Source: Clavibacter michiganensis subsp. tessellarius (lineage in GTDB: Bacteria > Actinomycetota > Actinomycetes > Actinomycetales > Microbacteriaceae). From it: a stretch of DNA of 64,000 nt. The position numbers and the translations under genes were made by a program. The stretch covers positions 2,046,001-2,110,000 of the forward strand of contig NZ_CP040788.1 of NCBI RefSeq assembly GCF_021922985.1. The letters are read 5' to 3'. Each line of letters opens with the position of its first letter. Positions within the stretch are counted from its first letter, which is position 1. Positions 39,024-47,911 of this stretch are shown here, piece by piece. The notes under the pieces were generated by a model. That model had not been told where the DNA came from. It ran no database searches and was given only the letters and a program-made list of their open reading frames with translations.

Positions 39024-40076
39024 GTGACGCTGCAGAACCACCCCGGCGAGGTCGAGTTCCCCGTGCGCGCCCGGCTGCGCCACGCCCGGATGCTCGACGC
39101 CCAGCGGTTGCGGCCCGGCGGCGGCAAGGGGACGCGCGCGCTGCTCGTCACCGCCCTGGCGCTGCCGTTCGGAGCGGCCGGCGTGGCGCTCGGGATCCTC
39201 GTGGCGACGTCCGGCGAGCCGGAGGGCGGCCCGGCCATGCCCATCGTGCTGTTCGCGCTCGGGATGGGCGTGGGCCTGCTCGTCGCGTCGCTCGTCTTCC
39301 AGCAGATCGACGCGCGGGCTCCTCGGCGGGATCAGCTCGACTACGTGGCCCAGGCGCGGATCCGGCCGGTGCTCCTCGAGGAGCAGCAGCTGCTCGCGCT
39401 GGACGCCGTGAGCGACTTCTCGTTCGGCGGCTGGAACTCGTCGCTCGCGTTCCAGCCCACGTGGGCCGAGATGCCCGCGGAGCTGCGTGCGGAGCACGCC
39501 GACGGCGCGACCGGGCACGAGTGGGCGGGCCTCCCGATGGCGCCCCTCGCGCAGCACCGCGCCGCCCTCGACACGCAGTTCCGCATCGCGTCGCGCGACG
39601 ACATCGAGCTGTTCGTGGCGGATGCGCTGACCCAGGGGCCGCAGTCGGCGCGCTTCGCGGAGGTGGCCGCGTCCGACGAGGCGGAGCGCATGGTGTCGCG
39701 GATGGCGGCGCTCACCGGGCGGAGCGAGTTCGAGATCATCGACCTGACCAGGGCGCACGGCGGCCGGCCTCCCGTGCTCCTGCTCGCTGGCGACAGCGAG
39801 CGCACGATCGGCGCGATCCGCTACGCCTACGTCGCCGGATACCTGCCCGCGGACGACGCATGGGCGCTGATCCGGCAGATCGGCGCGCGGGTCGTCGCGA
39901 CCTACGCCGGCTGGGACGCGTACTGGGCGGACGTGTCGCTCGCGCTCGCCTTCCGCACCGACAGCCTCGACGCGGTGATGTCGCAGCGGCGGGTGCGGGA
40001 CGCGCTCTTGTCGTCCGCATGGCCGGCGGCGACGGTGCCGTGGCCGGGGGTTACGGCACAGACGCCGCGGAGCTGA
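39024..40076 (+). CDS. DUF1266 membrane-associated protein
   Basis: 350 aa, GTG start. Two hydrophobic helices near 40-58 and 73-92, then a cytosolic part. The C-terminal block RYAYVAGYLPADDAWALIRQ and ATYAGWDAYWADVSLALAF follows DUF1266 (helical, acidic-aromatic). The family is of unknown function. Ends 9 bp before the end of the convergent glycosyltransferase gene. Confidence 0.75.
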   Translation: MTLQNHPGEVEFPVRARLRHARMLDAQRLRPGGGKGTRALLVTALALPFGAAGVALGILVATSGEPEGGPAMPIVLFALGMGVGLLVASLVFQQIDARAPRRDQLDYVAQARIRPVLLEEQQLLALDAVSDFSFGGWNSSLAFQPTWAEMPAELRAEHADGATGHEWAGLPMAPLAQHRAALDTQFRIASRDDIELFVADALTQGPQSARFAEVAASDEAERMVSRMAALTGRSEFEIIDLTRAHGGRPPVLLLAGDSERTIGAIRYAYVAGYLPADDAWALIRQIGARVVATYAGWDAYWADVSLALAFRTDSLDAVMSQRRVRDALLSSAWPAATVPWPGVTAQTPRS

Positions 40077-40085
40077 CCCGGCGGA

Positions 40086-41120
40086 TCAGTCGCGCGGCTC
40101 GCCCGTGAGCGGGCGGATCACGCGGTGGCCGTCGAGGGAGCGGGCCGCCTCGAGGACGTGGGCCGGCGTGATCGCGAGGAGCGCCGGATCCGGGATCGCG
40201 GAGAACGTGTCGCCGAGGCGCTGGGACGCGTCGGTCAGCACGATGTGCGGGCCGGACGCGGGCGGGCCCCACTCCTCGGGCGGGGCCGGGCCGAAGATCA
40301 CGACCGAGGGGATGCCGTAGGCGGTCGCGAGGTGGGCGGCGCCGGTGTCGGCGGAGATCACGAGGTCGGCGGCCGCGATGATGCCGGCGAAGGCATCGAG
40401 GGCCAGCTCGCCCGCGAGCACCGTCGAGGTGGGCATGCCGGCCAGGGCGGCGACCTCGAGGGCGCGCTCGCGCTCCTTGTCGGATCCGGTGAAGACGACC
40501 GTGCGGCCCTCGTCGGCGAGCGCGCGGGCGACCTCGGCGAAGCGGTCGACGGGCCACTGGCGGGATCCGTAGGCGGCGCCCACGTGGATCACGACGGCGT
40601 GCTCCGCGACGGGCGGCTCGGCGGGGACGAGGATGCCGACGTCGTCCGGATCCGCGGGCATGCCGTGCCAGGACACGAGCCGGGCCCAGCGGTAGCGCTC
40701 GAGGACGTGGTCCTCCCAGGCGGGGCCGTCGGCGGCGGGCATCCCGTCGAGCTCGGGAGCGGCGTGGCCGAGGGTGCGGTGCGCGCGCAGCTCGTGGAGG
40801 AGGGTGCGGCTCTCGATGCCGGCGCCGTGCAGGTTGATCGCGAGGTCGACCGTGCCGGGCTCGCGCGCGATCGGGTGGTCGAAGCCCTGCTGCGGGAGGT
40901 GCTCGTCGACCATGCCGAGGAGCCGGACGACCGGCGCGAGCCAGCCGGTGGTGGCGAGCGAGATGCGGGCGTCGGGGTGCGCGCGGCGGATGGCGCGGAG
41001 CGCGGGGACGGCCACGAGGATGTCGCCGAGCTTGATGGCGCGGAGGACGAGGATCTCGGCGGGGCGGTCGGCGGATGCGGTCACGGCGTCGGGAGCGGCA
41101 CTGGCGCCGGGGGTCTGCAT
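40086..41120 (-). CDS. Glycosyltransferase family 9 (heptosyltransferase-like)
   Basis: 344 aa. GT-B fold of ADP-heptose:LPS heptosyltransferases: VLRAIKLGDILVAVPALRAI (Asp of the catalytic loop), VVIHVGAAYGSRQWP, ISADTGAAHLATAYGIPSVV and GPAPPEEWG. Probably transfers a heptose or related sugar in the cytosol; the donor could come from the gmh/hld genes at 54-60 kb. Single gene, convergent with DUF1266. Acceptor unknown (no LPS in this cell type). Confidence 0.87.
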   Translation of the reverse strand: MQTPGASAAPDAVTASADRPAEILVLRAIKLGDILVAVPALRAIRRAHPDARISLATTGWLAPVVRLLGMVDEHLPQQGFDHPIAREPGTVDLAINLHGAGIESRTLLHELRAHRTLGHAAPELDGMPAADGPAWEDHVLERYRWARLVSWHGMPADPDDVGILVPAEPPVAEHAVVIHVGAAYGSRQWPVDRFAEVARALADEGRTVVFTGSDKERERALEVAALAGMPTSTVLAGELALDAFAGIIAAADLVISADTGAAHLATAYGIPSVVIFGPAPPEEWGPPASGPHIVLTDASQRLGDTFSAIPDPALLAITPAHVLEAARSLDGHRVIRPLTGEPRD

Positions 41121-41168
41121 GGGTTCCAGCCTGGCAGAGGAGCGCGGCGGCGGTCGGGCCGCGGGCCG

Positions 41169-41834
41169 TCAGGCCGTCCGCACCCGCCGGATCAGCCGCG
41201 ACACCACGAACCACAGCACCAGCAGCGCGATGACGCCGACGGCCGCGTACGAGATCAGCCCGCTCCACTCCTCGAGCACCGGGCGGATCGCCGGGCCGAA
41301 CGCGAAGCCGAGGCCCACCCAGATGCCGTTCCAGGCGCCGGATCCGAGGACCGTGTAGAGCGAGAACCGCGCGAGCGGCATGCGCTCGATGCCCGCCGGG
41401 ATGGAGATGAAGGAGCGCACGAGCGGCACGCACCGGCCGAGCAGCACGGCGGTGCCGCCCCACCGCACGAAGAAGGCCTCGGCCTTGTCGAAGTCGGCGT
41501 GGTCGAGCAGCGGGATCCGGCCGACGAGGCGGCAGGTGCGATCGCGGCCGAGCGCGGCGCCGATCGCGTACCAGATGAGCGCGCCCACGAGCGCGCCGAT
41601 GGTGGCCGCGGCCCAGGCGCCCCACGCGCTCATGCGGCCCTCGTAGGAGAGGAATCCGGCGACGGGGAGGATCGCCTCGGACGGGATCGGCGGCACGAAC
41701 GTCTCGATCAGCACGGCGAGGCCCACGCCCACCTCCCCCAGCGTCTCGATGAGGGAGAGGACCCAGCCGACGAAGCCGTCGTACCCCTCGCTCGGATGGA
41801 TCTCGCCGGGGGTCACTGCGGTGATGGCGCTCAT
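41169..41834 (-). CDS. DedA family membrane protein
   Basis: 221 aa, about five membrane segments. ETFVPPIPSEAILPVAGFLS is the DedA signature (E-xx-PPIPSE) and LGRCVPLVRSFISIPAG the second (R-xxPxxRxxxxxxAG). DedA proteins flip phosphatidylethanolamine/undecaprenyl phosphate or act in membrane homeostasis. Ends LIRRVRTA. Runs on the same strand as the GT9 gene, 48 bp away, so cotranscription is likely. Confidence 0.9.
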   Translation of the reverse strand: MSAITAVTPGEIHPSEGYDGFVGWVLSLIETLGEVGVGLAVLIETFVPPIPSEAILPVAGFLSYEGRMSAWGAWAAATIGALVGALIWYAIGAALGRDRTCRLVGRIPLLDHADFDKAEAFFVRWGGTAVLLGRCVPLVRSFISIPAGIERMPLARFSLYTVLGSGAWNGIWVGLGFAFGPAIRPVLEEWSGLISYAAVGVIALLVLWFVVSRLIRRVRTA

Positions 41835-42161
41835 GCGGCCTCTCGTCTCTCGGGGGGTCGGGCGTCGATGCGGTCGGGCGTCGGGTCGTCCTCGGGATCC
41901 GCGGGGCGGGCGCGGCGGCGCGCGCTGCGGTCCCGATCCGCGAGCCTAGGGAACTCATTTCCACAACCGCTGAATCGAGGCGTGGTCCGCGCGGGGGACG
42001 CCCGTCGACCCCGCGGGGGACGCCGGATCCGCGCCGTCGCGCGAGGCTGGATCCGGGGCAGTGCGACACGCACCTCCCCGCACCCGCACGTCCCCGCACC
42101 CGCACCCGCACCCGCACCCGCCCATCCCGCACCCGCCCGACGCCTCCCGAGGAGCCCCGCC
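41835..42161. other. Intergenic region before the beta-lactamase gene
   Basis: 327 bp between divergent dedA and bla. It contains an AT-richer patch at 41948-41975, a direct repeat GCGGGGGACGCC (41992, 42014), and the pure CGCACC repeats at 42095-42118. The patch is a candidate promoter zone for one or both genes, but no clean boxes could be assigned. Confidence 0.45.
42095..42118. repeat. Hexanucleotide repeat (CGCACC)4
   Basis: Four perfect copies of CGCACC, with imperfect neighbours on both sides (CGCACG at 42085, CGCACC at 42128), 44 bp before the beta-lactamase GTG. Slippage here could alter the leader length. Confidence 0.85.
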
Positions 42162-43124
42162 GTGATCCATCCCGCCCGCCGCACCGCCCGCACCGGCATC
42201 GGCACTGCCCTCGCCGCCGCCCTCCTCGCCGGATGCGCCGCCGCCCCCGCGGAAGCCCCGACCACGACCGCGCCCGCGACCGCCGCGCCGTCCGCATCCG
42301 CCGCCCCCGCGGTCGACCAGGCCGCCGCCGACGCCGCCTTCGCCGCGCTCGAGGAGCGCTTCGGCGCGCGCCTCGGCGTGCACGCGGTCGACACCGGCAC
42401 GGGTGCCGAGGTCTCCTGGCGCGCGGACGAGCGCTTCGCGTACGCCTCCACGATCAAGGCCCCGCTCGCGGCCGCGCTCCTCGACCGCGTCGGGATCGCC
42501 GGGATGGAGCGCGCCGTGCCGATCGAGGCGGCCGACGTCCTCGCCTACGCGCCCGTCACCGAGACCCGCGTCGGCGGCACGATGACCCTCCGCGAGCTGG
42601 CGGAGGCGGCCATGACGCGGAGCGACAACACGGCCGCGAACCTGATGTTCCGGGCGCTCGGCGGCCCGTCCGAGCTGGATGCCGCGCTCACCGCCCTCGG
42701 GGACGACACCACGGTCGTCGCGCGCGACGAGCCCACGCTCAACGAGGCGACCCCCGGCGACGACCGCGACACGACGACCCCGCGCGCCACGGCCGCGCTC
42801 CTGCGGGCGTACGCGCTCGGCGACGCGGGAGCCCTCGCGGATCCGCTCGACGACGACGAGCGCGCCCTCTTCACCGGCTGGCTGAAGGCGACGCAGACGG
42901 GCGCCACGCTCGTGCGCGCCGAGCTGCCGACGGAGTGGACGGTCGGCGACAAGTCGGGCAGCGGCGCCTACGCGAGCCGCGGCGACGTCGCGGTGATCTG
43001 GCGCCCGGACGCCGCGCCGATCGCGGCGCACTCCTCGAAGGACCGGCAGGACGCGGTCGCCGACGACGCCCTGATCTCGGGCGCCGCGAAGGCCGCGGCG
43101 CAGGCGCTGGGCGCGCTCGGCTGA
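42162..43124 (+). CDS. bla: Class A beta-lactamase-like lipoprotein
   Basis: 320 aa, GTG start with GAGGAG 7 bp upstream. Lipoprotein signal: LLAGC with Cys24. Class A motifs: Ser96-xx-Lys99 (STIK), SDN (154-156), Glu190 and Asn194 in EPTLNEATPGDDRDTTTP, and KSG (264-266) in place of KTG. All catalytic residues are present. It should be tethered outside the cell membrane and hydrolyse beta-lactams, or be a chromosomal housekeeping member. Convergent with a TetR gene. Confidence 0.92.
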   Translation: MIHPARRTARTGIGTALAAALLAGCAAAPAEAPTTTAPATAAPSASAAPAVDQAAADAAFAALEERFGARLGVHAVDTGTGAEVSWRADERFAYASTIKAPLAAALLDRVGIAGMERAVPIEAADVLAYAPVTETRVGGTMTLRELAEAAMTRSDNTAANLMFRALGGPSELDAALTALGDDTTVVARDEPTLNEATPGDDRDTTTPRATAALLRAYALGDAGALADPLDDDERALFTGWLKATQTGATLVRAELPTEWTVGDKSGSGAYASRGDVAVIWRPDAAPIAAHSSKDRQDAVADDALISGAAKAAAQALGALG

Positions 43125-43192
43125 GCCGCGGGACCCGCGCGCGTCACCGTCAGCGCCCCGGCGCCGTCGACGACGACGAGGGCACGCCCGGG

Positions 43193-43828
43193 TCAGCGCC
43201 CGCCGTCCCCCGCGAGCAGCGCCAGCGCCCGGGCGAGGTCCGCGACGGCCCGCTCGGCCACCGCATCCGCATTCGCGTCCGCGCCCGCGTCCCGATGCGC
43301 CAGCCACGCGCCCACGATCCCCGTCATGCCCGCCACCGCGAGCACGGCCGACCGCTCGGCGCGGTCGCCGTCGATCCCCGCCGCGGCGAACCTGCGCCGC
43401 GTCTCCTCCACGTACCTCCCGTGCTCCCAGCGCGGCAGGTCGGCGAGCGCGGGGATCCGCTGCACGGTCGCGGCGAGGTCGACGAGCACGCGCTGGCGGT
43501 CGGGCTCGCGGCGCACGCGGTCGAGCTCGGCGCGGAGCACGGCGGCGACGGCGTCCTCGAGCGGCAGGCCGGCCGGATCCTCGGCGGACGCCAGCTGCGC
43601 CACGACCGCGTCGACCTCCTGCCGCAGCAGCGCGCCGAGCAGCTCCTCCTTCACGCCGAAGCAGTAGTGGAAGGCACCGTGCGCGAGGCCGGCCTCCGCG
43701 GTGATCGCCCGCGTGCTCGCGCCGGCGACCCCCGTCACCGCCATCACGCGCACGGCGGCGTCGAGCAGCTCGGCCCGCCGTGCGTCCCGTGATCCGTAGG
43801 CGCGGGTGGTCTCGGGGGCGGCCGGCAT
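43193..43828 (-). CDS. TetR family transcriptional regulator
   Basis: 211 aa. HTH at about 15-60: RRAELLDAAVRVMAVTGVAG, then STRAITAEAGLAHGAFHYCF with the F-HYCFGVKEELLGALL tail of TetR. Ligand domain unrecognised. Converges with bla (68 bp apart); no permease is adjacent, so its target is unknown. Confidence 0.87.
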   Translation of the reverse strand: MPAAPETTRAYGSRDARRAELLDAAVRVMAVTGVAGASTRAITAEAGLAHGAFHYCFGVKEELLGALLRQEVDAVVAQLASAEDPAGLPLEDAVAAVLRAELDRVRREPDRQRVLVDLAATVQRIPALADLPRWEHGRYVEETRRRFAAAGIDGDRAERSAVLAVAGMTGIVGAWLAHRDAGADANADAVAERAVADLARALALLAGDGGR

Positions 43829-43864
43829 GGGAGCGACGCTACCAAGCGGCTTCGGTCATGAAGC

Positions 43865-43896
43865 GGCCGGCGGGCGCATGATGCGCTCCGCCGGCC
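43865..43896 (-). terminator. Hairpin terminator of rnj
   Basis: Stem GGCCGGCGGGCGCA / TGCGCTCCGCCGGCC with one bulged base and a 3-nt loop, 40 bp beyond the RNase J stop and 37 bp before the TetR gene start. Confidence 0.65.
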
Positions 43897-43935
43897 GGGG
43901 ACGGACCCGCGCGGGGTCCGGTGGTGCGTGTCGAG

Positions 43936-45633
43936 CTAGTCCGCGTCGACCACCACGGCCGTGATGACCGGCTGGCGACGGTGCTGGCGCTGCAGCCAGC
44001 GGGACAGGCCCTCGCTCATCGCGCGCTCGGCGGCCGGGCCGTCGAGGCGGCGGCGACCGGCGGCGGCCTGGAGGGCCTTGGTGACCGCGGCCTCCGCCTC
44101 CTTCTTCCAGCCGTCGTGCGCGACGAAGCCGCGCGTGAGGAACTCGGCCGGGTCGAGGAGCTTCTGGCTCGGCTCGTCGAAGATCCCGAGCACGGTGATG
44201 TGCCCCTCCTCGGCGAGCGTGCGGCGGTCCTCGAGGGCCTTCTCCGTGGCGACGCCGATGGTGGCGCCGTCGACGAAGACGTAGGGCGCGGGGATCCGGC
44301 CGGAGACGGTGGCGCGGCCCTTGACGAGGTCGACGCTCACGCCGTCCTCGATGATGTGGACGTTGCTCTCGGGCACGCCCGTCTTCACCGCGAGCGCGGC
44401 GTTGGCGACGAGGTGGCGCCACTCGCCGTGCACCGGCAGGACGCCCTTCGGCTTGACGAGGTTGTAGCAGTAGACGAGCTCGCCGGCGCTGGCGTGGCCG
44501 GAGACGTGCACCTTGGCGTTGCCCTTGTGCACGACGTCGGCGCCCCAGCGGATGAGGCCGTTGATCACGCCGTAGATGGCGTTCTCGTTGCCGGGGATGA
44601 GCGAGCTGGCCAGGAGGATCGTGTCGCCCTCGCCCACCTCGATGATGTGCTCGCGGCGCGCCATGCGGCTGAGCGCGGCCATCGGCTCGCCCTGCGAGCC
44701 GGTGCAGACGAGGACGACCTTGGCGTCGGGCATCTTCTCGAGCTGCTTGAGGTCGACGATGAGCCCCTTCGGCACCTTGAGGTACCCGAGGTCGGCGGCG
44801 ATCTTCATGTTGCGCACCATCGAGCGGCCGACGAACGCGACCTTGCGGCCGTGCTTGTCGGCGGCGTCGAGCACCTGCTGGATGCGGTGCACGTGACTCG
44901 CGAAGCTGGAGACGACGATGCGCTTGGGCGCCTTGCGGAACACCTGCTCGATGGCCGGCGCGATGTCCTGCTCGGCGGTCGTGAAGCCGGGGACCTCCGC
45001 GTTGGTGGAGTCGGTGAGGAACAGGTCGACGCCCTCCTCGCCGAGGCGCGCGAACGCGCCCAGGTCGGTGAGGCGGCGGTCGAGCGGGAACTGGTCCATC
45101 TTGAAGTCGCCCGTGTGCAGGATCAGGCCGGCCTGCGTGCGGATGGCGACGGCGAGGCCGTCCGGGATGGAGTGGTTCACGGCGATGAACTCGAGGTTGA
45201 AGACGCCGGCGTCGATGCGGTCGCCCTCCTTCACCTCGCGCGTGACGGGCTTGATCTTGTGCTCCTCGAGCTTCGCGGTGATGAACGCGAGCGTGAGGCG
45301 CGAGCCGATGATCGGGATGTCCGGCCGCTCCTTGAGCAGGTACGGGACGCCGCCGATGTGGTCCTCGTGGCCGTGCGTGAGGACGATGCCCTTGACCTTG
45401 TCGAGGCGGCCGCGGAGGGCGCTGAAGTCGGGGAGGATCACGTCGATGCCGGGCTGCGTCTCCTCGGGGAAGAGCACGCCGCAGTCGACGACGAGCAGCT
45501 CGCCGTCCTGCTCGAAGATCGTCATGTTGCGGCCGACGTCGCCGAGGCCGCCGAGCGGGGTGATCCGCATGCCGCCGCGGGGCAGGCGCCCGGGCTTGGC
45601 GAGGTCGAGGGAGTGCGCGGTGGTGGGAGGCAT
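43936..45633 (-). CDS. rnj: Ribonuclease J
   Basis: 565 aa. Metallo-beta-lactamase fold with HGHEDH (87-92, second motif), DCG in LLVVDCGVLFP (Asp51?), a later SSFASHVHR block and beta-CASP domain segments FVGRSMVRNM and VVLVCTGSQGEPMAALSRMA. The C-terminal domain ends HGEWRHLVANAALA ... ITAVVVDAD. Endo/5'-exoribonuclease of mRNA decay and rRNA processing. Start ATG 45633 after AGAAAGG. In many actinobacteria it lies beside dapA; that gene is not in this window. Confidence 0.95.
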   Translation of the reverse strand: MPPTTAHSLDLAKPGRLPRGGMRITPLGGLGDVGRNMTIFEQDGELLVVDCGVLFPEETQPGIDVILPDFSALRGRLDKVKGIVLTHGHEDHIGGVPYLLKERPDIPIIGSRLTLAFITAKLEEHKIKPVTREVKEGDRIDAGVFNLEFIAVNHSIPDGLAVAIRTQAGLILHTGDFKMDQFPLDRRLTDLGAFARLGEEGVDLFLTDSTNAEVPGFTTAEQDIAPAIEQVFRKAPKRIVVSSFASHVHRIQQVLDAADKHGRKVAFVGRSMVRNMKIAADLGYLKVPKGLIVDLKQLEKMPDAKVVLVCTGSQGEPMAALSRMARREHIIEVGEGDTILLASSLIPGNENAIYGVINGLIRWGADVVHKGNAKVHVSGHASAGELVYCYNLVKPKGVLPVHGEWRHLVANAALAVKTGVPESNVHIIEDGVSVDLVKGRATVSGRIPAPYVFVDGATIGVATEKALEDRRTLAEEGHITVLGIFDEPSQKLLDPAEFLTRGFVAHDGWKKEAEAAVTKALQAAAGRRRLDGPAAERAMSEGLSRWLQRQHRRQPVITAVVVDAD

Positions 45634-46204
45634 GGTGCCTTTCTGGTGGTGTCGTGCTGGTGTGTCGTGCAGGTGATGTCAGGGGGCGGGACGCGCGATG
45701 CGCGCCACGCGGGTGCTGCCGGATGCGGCGGCGGCGGTGCCGGTGCGTCCGTCTGGTCGTGCGGGTGGTGCCGCACCGGATCGCGGACGACGAGCGCATG
45801 CGCCGCACGCGGACCGGCGATGGTGCCGGAGCGGGCGCGGTGGGACGGGAGCGATCGAGGCCCCAGGGCCCGTCTCGCGGTCGTGCGGGTCGGTGCGCGA
45901 TGCGCCGCGACGAGCGCGTCCCCGGGCCGATCGTGCCGAGCCCGTCGACAGCACTGTACCGCGCCGCCCCGACCGGCGCCCCGACCGGCGCCCCGCGCGA
46001 GGGCGGCGAGGTCGTCGCGTCGTGCCCGGATCCGGCCCGGCGTGACAGCAACCCTACCCTCACGTTAGGGTAGGGTTCCGGAGCCCCGCTCCGATCCCCT
46101 CCGCTCCCGCTGACGCCCCGCGCGGCAGCCGCAGCACCGCGCGACGACGCGCCCCAGTCCTCATCAGAGCGGGCGCGACGCCCGCGACAGAACGGAGCAC
46201 CGCC
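45634..46204. other. Intergenic region between rnj and the first sulP
   Basis: 571 bp between divergent genes. The right end carries the operator/promoter of the SulP gene. The left end shows two imperfect copies of GGTGTCGTGC (45655, 45667). A 12-bp direct repeat ACCGGCGCCCCG begins at 45973. No gene was recognised; the rnj promoter is not obvious. Confidence 0.5.
46042..46077 (+). promoter_or_regulatory. SulP promoter with palindromic operator (copy 1)
   Basis: Arms AACCCTACCCT and AGGGTAGGGTT are perfect over 11 bp around CACGTT (46050-46077). GTGACA (46042-46047) and TAGGGT (46066-46071) are 18 bp apart, so the palindrome covers the spacer and -10. The same core occurs before the second SulP gene. 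The CTCACGTTA core is reminiscent of MerR-type operators, but the regulator is not identified. Confidence 0.65.
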
Positions 46205-47740
46205 ATGCCCACCCGCACCCCGACCCGGACCCCCGCCCCGGTCCGCCACCGACCGCCGTCCGGCCCGACCGTCCTCCAGGCGCTGAAGGACCCGCGCATG
46301 CTCAGCCGCGAGGTCCTCGCGGGCCTGGTCGTGGCGCTCGCGCTCATCCCCGAGGCGATCTCGTTCTCGATCATCGCGGGCGTGGATCCGCGCGTCGGCC
46401 TCTTCTCCTCGTTCGTGATGGCCGTCTCCATCGCGTTCCTCGGCGGGCGCCCCGCCATGATCACCGCGGCCACGGGCGCCATCGCGCTCGTCATCGCGCC
46501 GGTCGCCCGCGACCACGGGCTCGACTACTTCATCGCCACGGTGATCCTCGCGGGCGTCTTCCAGGTGCTCTTCGCCGCGATCGGCGTCGCCAAGCTCATG
46601 CGCTTCATCCCGCGGTCGGTGATGGTCGGGTTCGTCAACGCGCTCGCGATCCTCATCTTCACGTCGCAGCTGCCGCAGCTGATCGGCGTGCCGTGGGCGG
46701 TGTACCCGCTCGTCGCGGTGGGGCTGCTGATCATCGTGCTCCTGCCCCGGCTCACGAAGGTCGTGCCGGCGCCGCTGGTCGCGATCGTGCTGCTGACCGC
46801 CGCGGTGGTCGTGATGGGCATCGGCGTGCCGCGCGTCGGCGACGAGGGCGAGCTGCCCCGCAGCCTGCCGTCGCTGTTCCTCCCCGACGTGCCGCTCACG
46901 TTCGAGACGCTCCAGATCATCGCGCCGTACGCGGCCGCGATGGCCGTGGTCGGGATCCTCGAGTCGCTGATGACCGCGAAGCTCGTCGACGACATCACCG
47001 ACTCCCCGAGCCACAAGACCCGCGAGGCCTGGGGCCAGGGCGCGGCGAACGTGCTCTCCGGGTTCCTCGGCGGGATGGGCGGCTGCGCGATGATCGGCCA
47101 GACCCTCATCAACGTGAAGGCCTCGGGCGCGCGCACCCGCATCTCGACCTTCCTCGCCGGCGTCTTCGTGCTGGTGCTCGTGGTCGGCCTCGGCGACGTG
47201 GTCGCGATCATCCCGATGGCGGCGCTCGTGGCCGTGATGGTGATCGTCTCCGTGGGCACGTTCGACTGGCACAGCATCCGCCCGTCGACGCTGAGGCGCA
47301 TGCCGCTCGGCGAGACGGCGGTCATGGTGCTCACGGTCGTGATCGTCGTGGCCACCCACAACCTGGCCATCGGCGTCGTCGCGGGCGTGGTCGTCGCGAT
47401 GATCGTGTTCGCCCGCCGGGTCGCGCACTTCGCGACCGTCGACCGCCGCGTCAGCGTCGACCCCACCGGGCGCGAGACCGCGCGCTACGAGGTGGAGGGC
47501 GAGCTGTTCTTCGCGTCCAGCAACGACCTCACGACGCAGTTCGACTACGCGGGCGACCCGGAGCGCGTGCTCATCGACATGAGCGGATCCCACGTCTGGG
47601 ACGCCTCGACCGTCGCGGCGCTCGACGCGATCACCAGGAAGTACCGCCAGCACGGCAAGGACGTGGAGATCGTCGGGATGAACGCCGCCTCCACCGCGAT
47701 GCACACGCGGCTCGCGGGGAACCTCGGCGCTGGGCACTGA
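46205..47740 (+). CDS. SulP family anion transporter, copy 1
   Basis: 511 aa. Transmembrane part 35-400 with SulP blocks: VALALIPEAISFSIIAGVDP, FLGGRPAMITAATGAIALV, GGMGGCAMIGQTLINVKASG and STFLAGVFVLVLVVGLGDV. C-terminal STAS domain (about 425-511): LIDMSGSHVWDASTVAALDA. Imports sulfate or another anion (or bicarbonate); the family is broad. 130 bp separate the promoter-like palindrome from the ATG. About 75-80% identical to the next gene, so a tandem duplicate. Confidence 0.93.
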   Translation: MPTRTPTRTPAPVRHRPPSGPTVLQALKDPRMLSREVLAGLVVALALIPEAISFSIIAGVDPRVGLFSSFVMAVSIAFLGGRPAMITAATGAIALVIAPVARDHGLDYFIATVILAGVFQVLFAAIGVAKLMRFIPRSVMVGFVNALAILIFTSQLPQLIGVPWAVYPLVAVGLLIIVLLPRLTKVVPAPLVAIVLLTAAVVVMGIGVPRVGDEGELPRSLPSLFLPDVPLTFETLQIIAPYAAAMAVVGILESLMTAKLVDDITDSPSHKTREAWGQGAANVLSGFLGGMGGCAMIGQTLINVKASGARTRISTFLAGVFVLVLVVGLGDVVAIIPMAALVAVMVIVSVGTFDWHSIRPSTLRRMPLGETAVMVLTVVIVVATHNLAIGVVAGVVVAMIVFARRVAHFATVDRRVSVDPTGRETARYEVEGELFFASSNDLTTQFDYAGDPERVLIDMSGSHVWDASTVAALDAITRKYRQHGKDVEIVGMNAASTAMHTRLAGNLGAGH

Positions 47741-47778
47741 CCGGCGCGGACCGGTCGCCGACCGGGCGCGGCCGCGGA

Positions 47779-47802
47779 CCCTACCCTCACGTTACGATAG
47801 GG
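47779..47802 (+). promoter_or_regulatory. SulP promoter with palindromic operator (copy 2)
   Basis: CCCTACCCT-CACGTT-ACGATAGGG: the left arm and centre are identical to copy 1, the right arm differs at two positions, which creates a better -10 (TACGAT, 47793-47798). It lies 109 bp before the second SulP start. No good -35 is visible. Confidence 0.6.
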
Positions 47803-47911
47803 ACGCGGCCCGACCGATCGTCGACGCCGCCACCCGCCTGCCGCACCGGGACGCCACCGCGTCCGCCTCCGGGCCGCCGGCGCCCTCCCGCCCTCACCTC
47901 CCGGAGTCGTC

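Noticed and set aside
41948..41975. A clean promoter in the AT-rich patch between dedA and bla
   Set aside because: No -35/-10 pair with acceptable spacing for either direction could be fixed; left as an intergenic note.
42162..43124. Horizontally acquired antibiotic-resistance gene
   Set aside because: Base composition and codon use match its neighbours and no mobile element is nearby, so it looks chromosomal.
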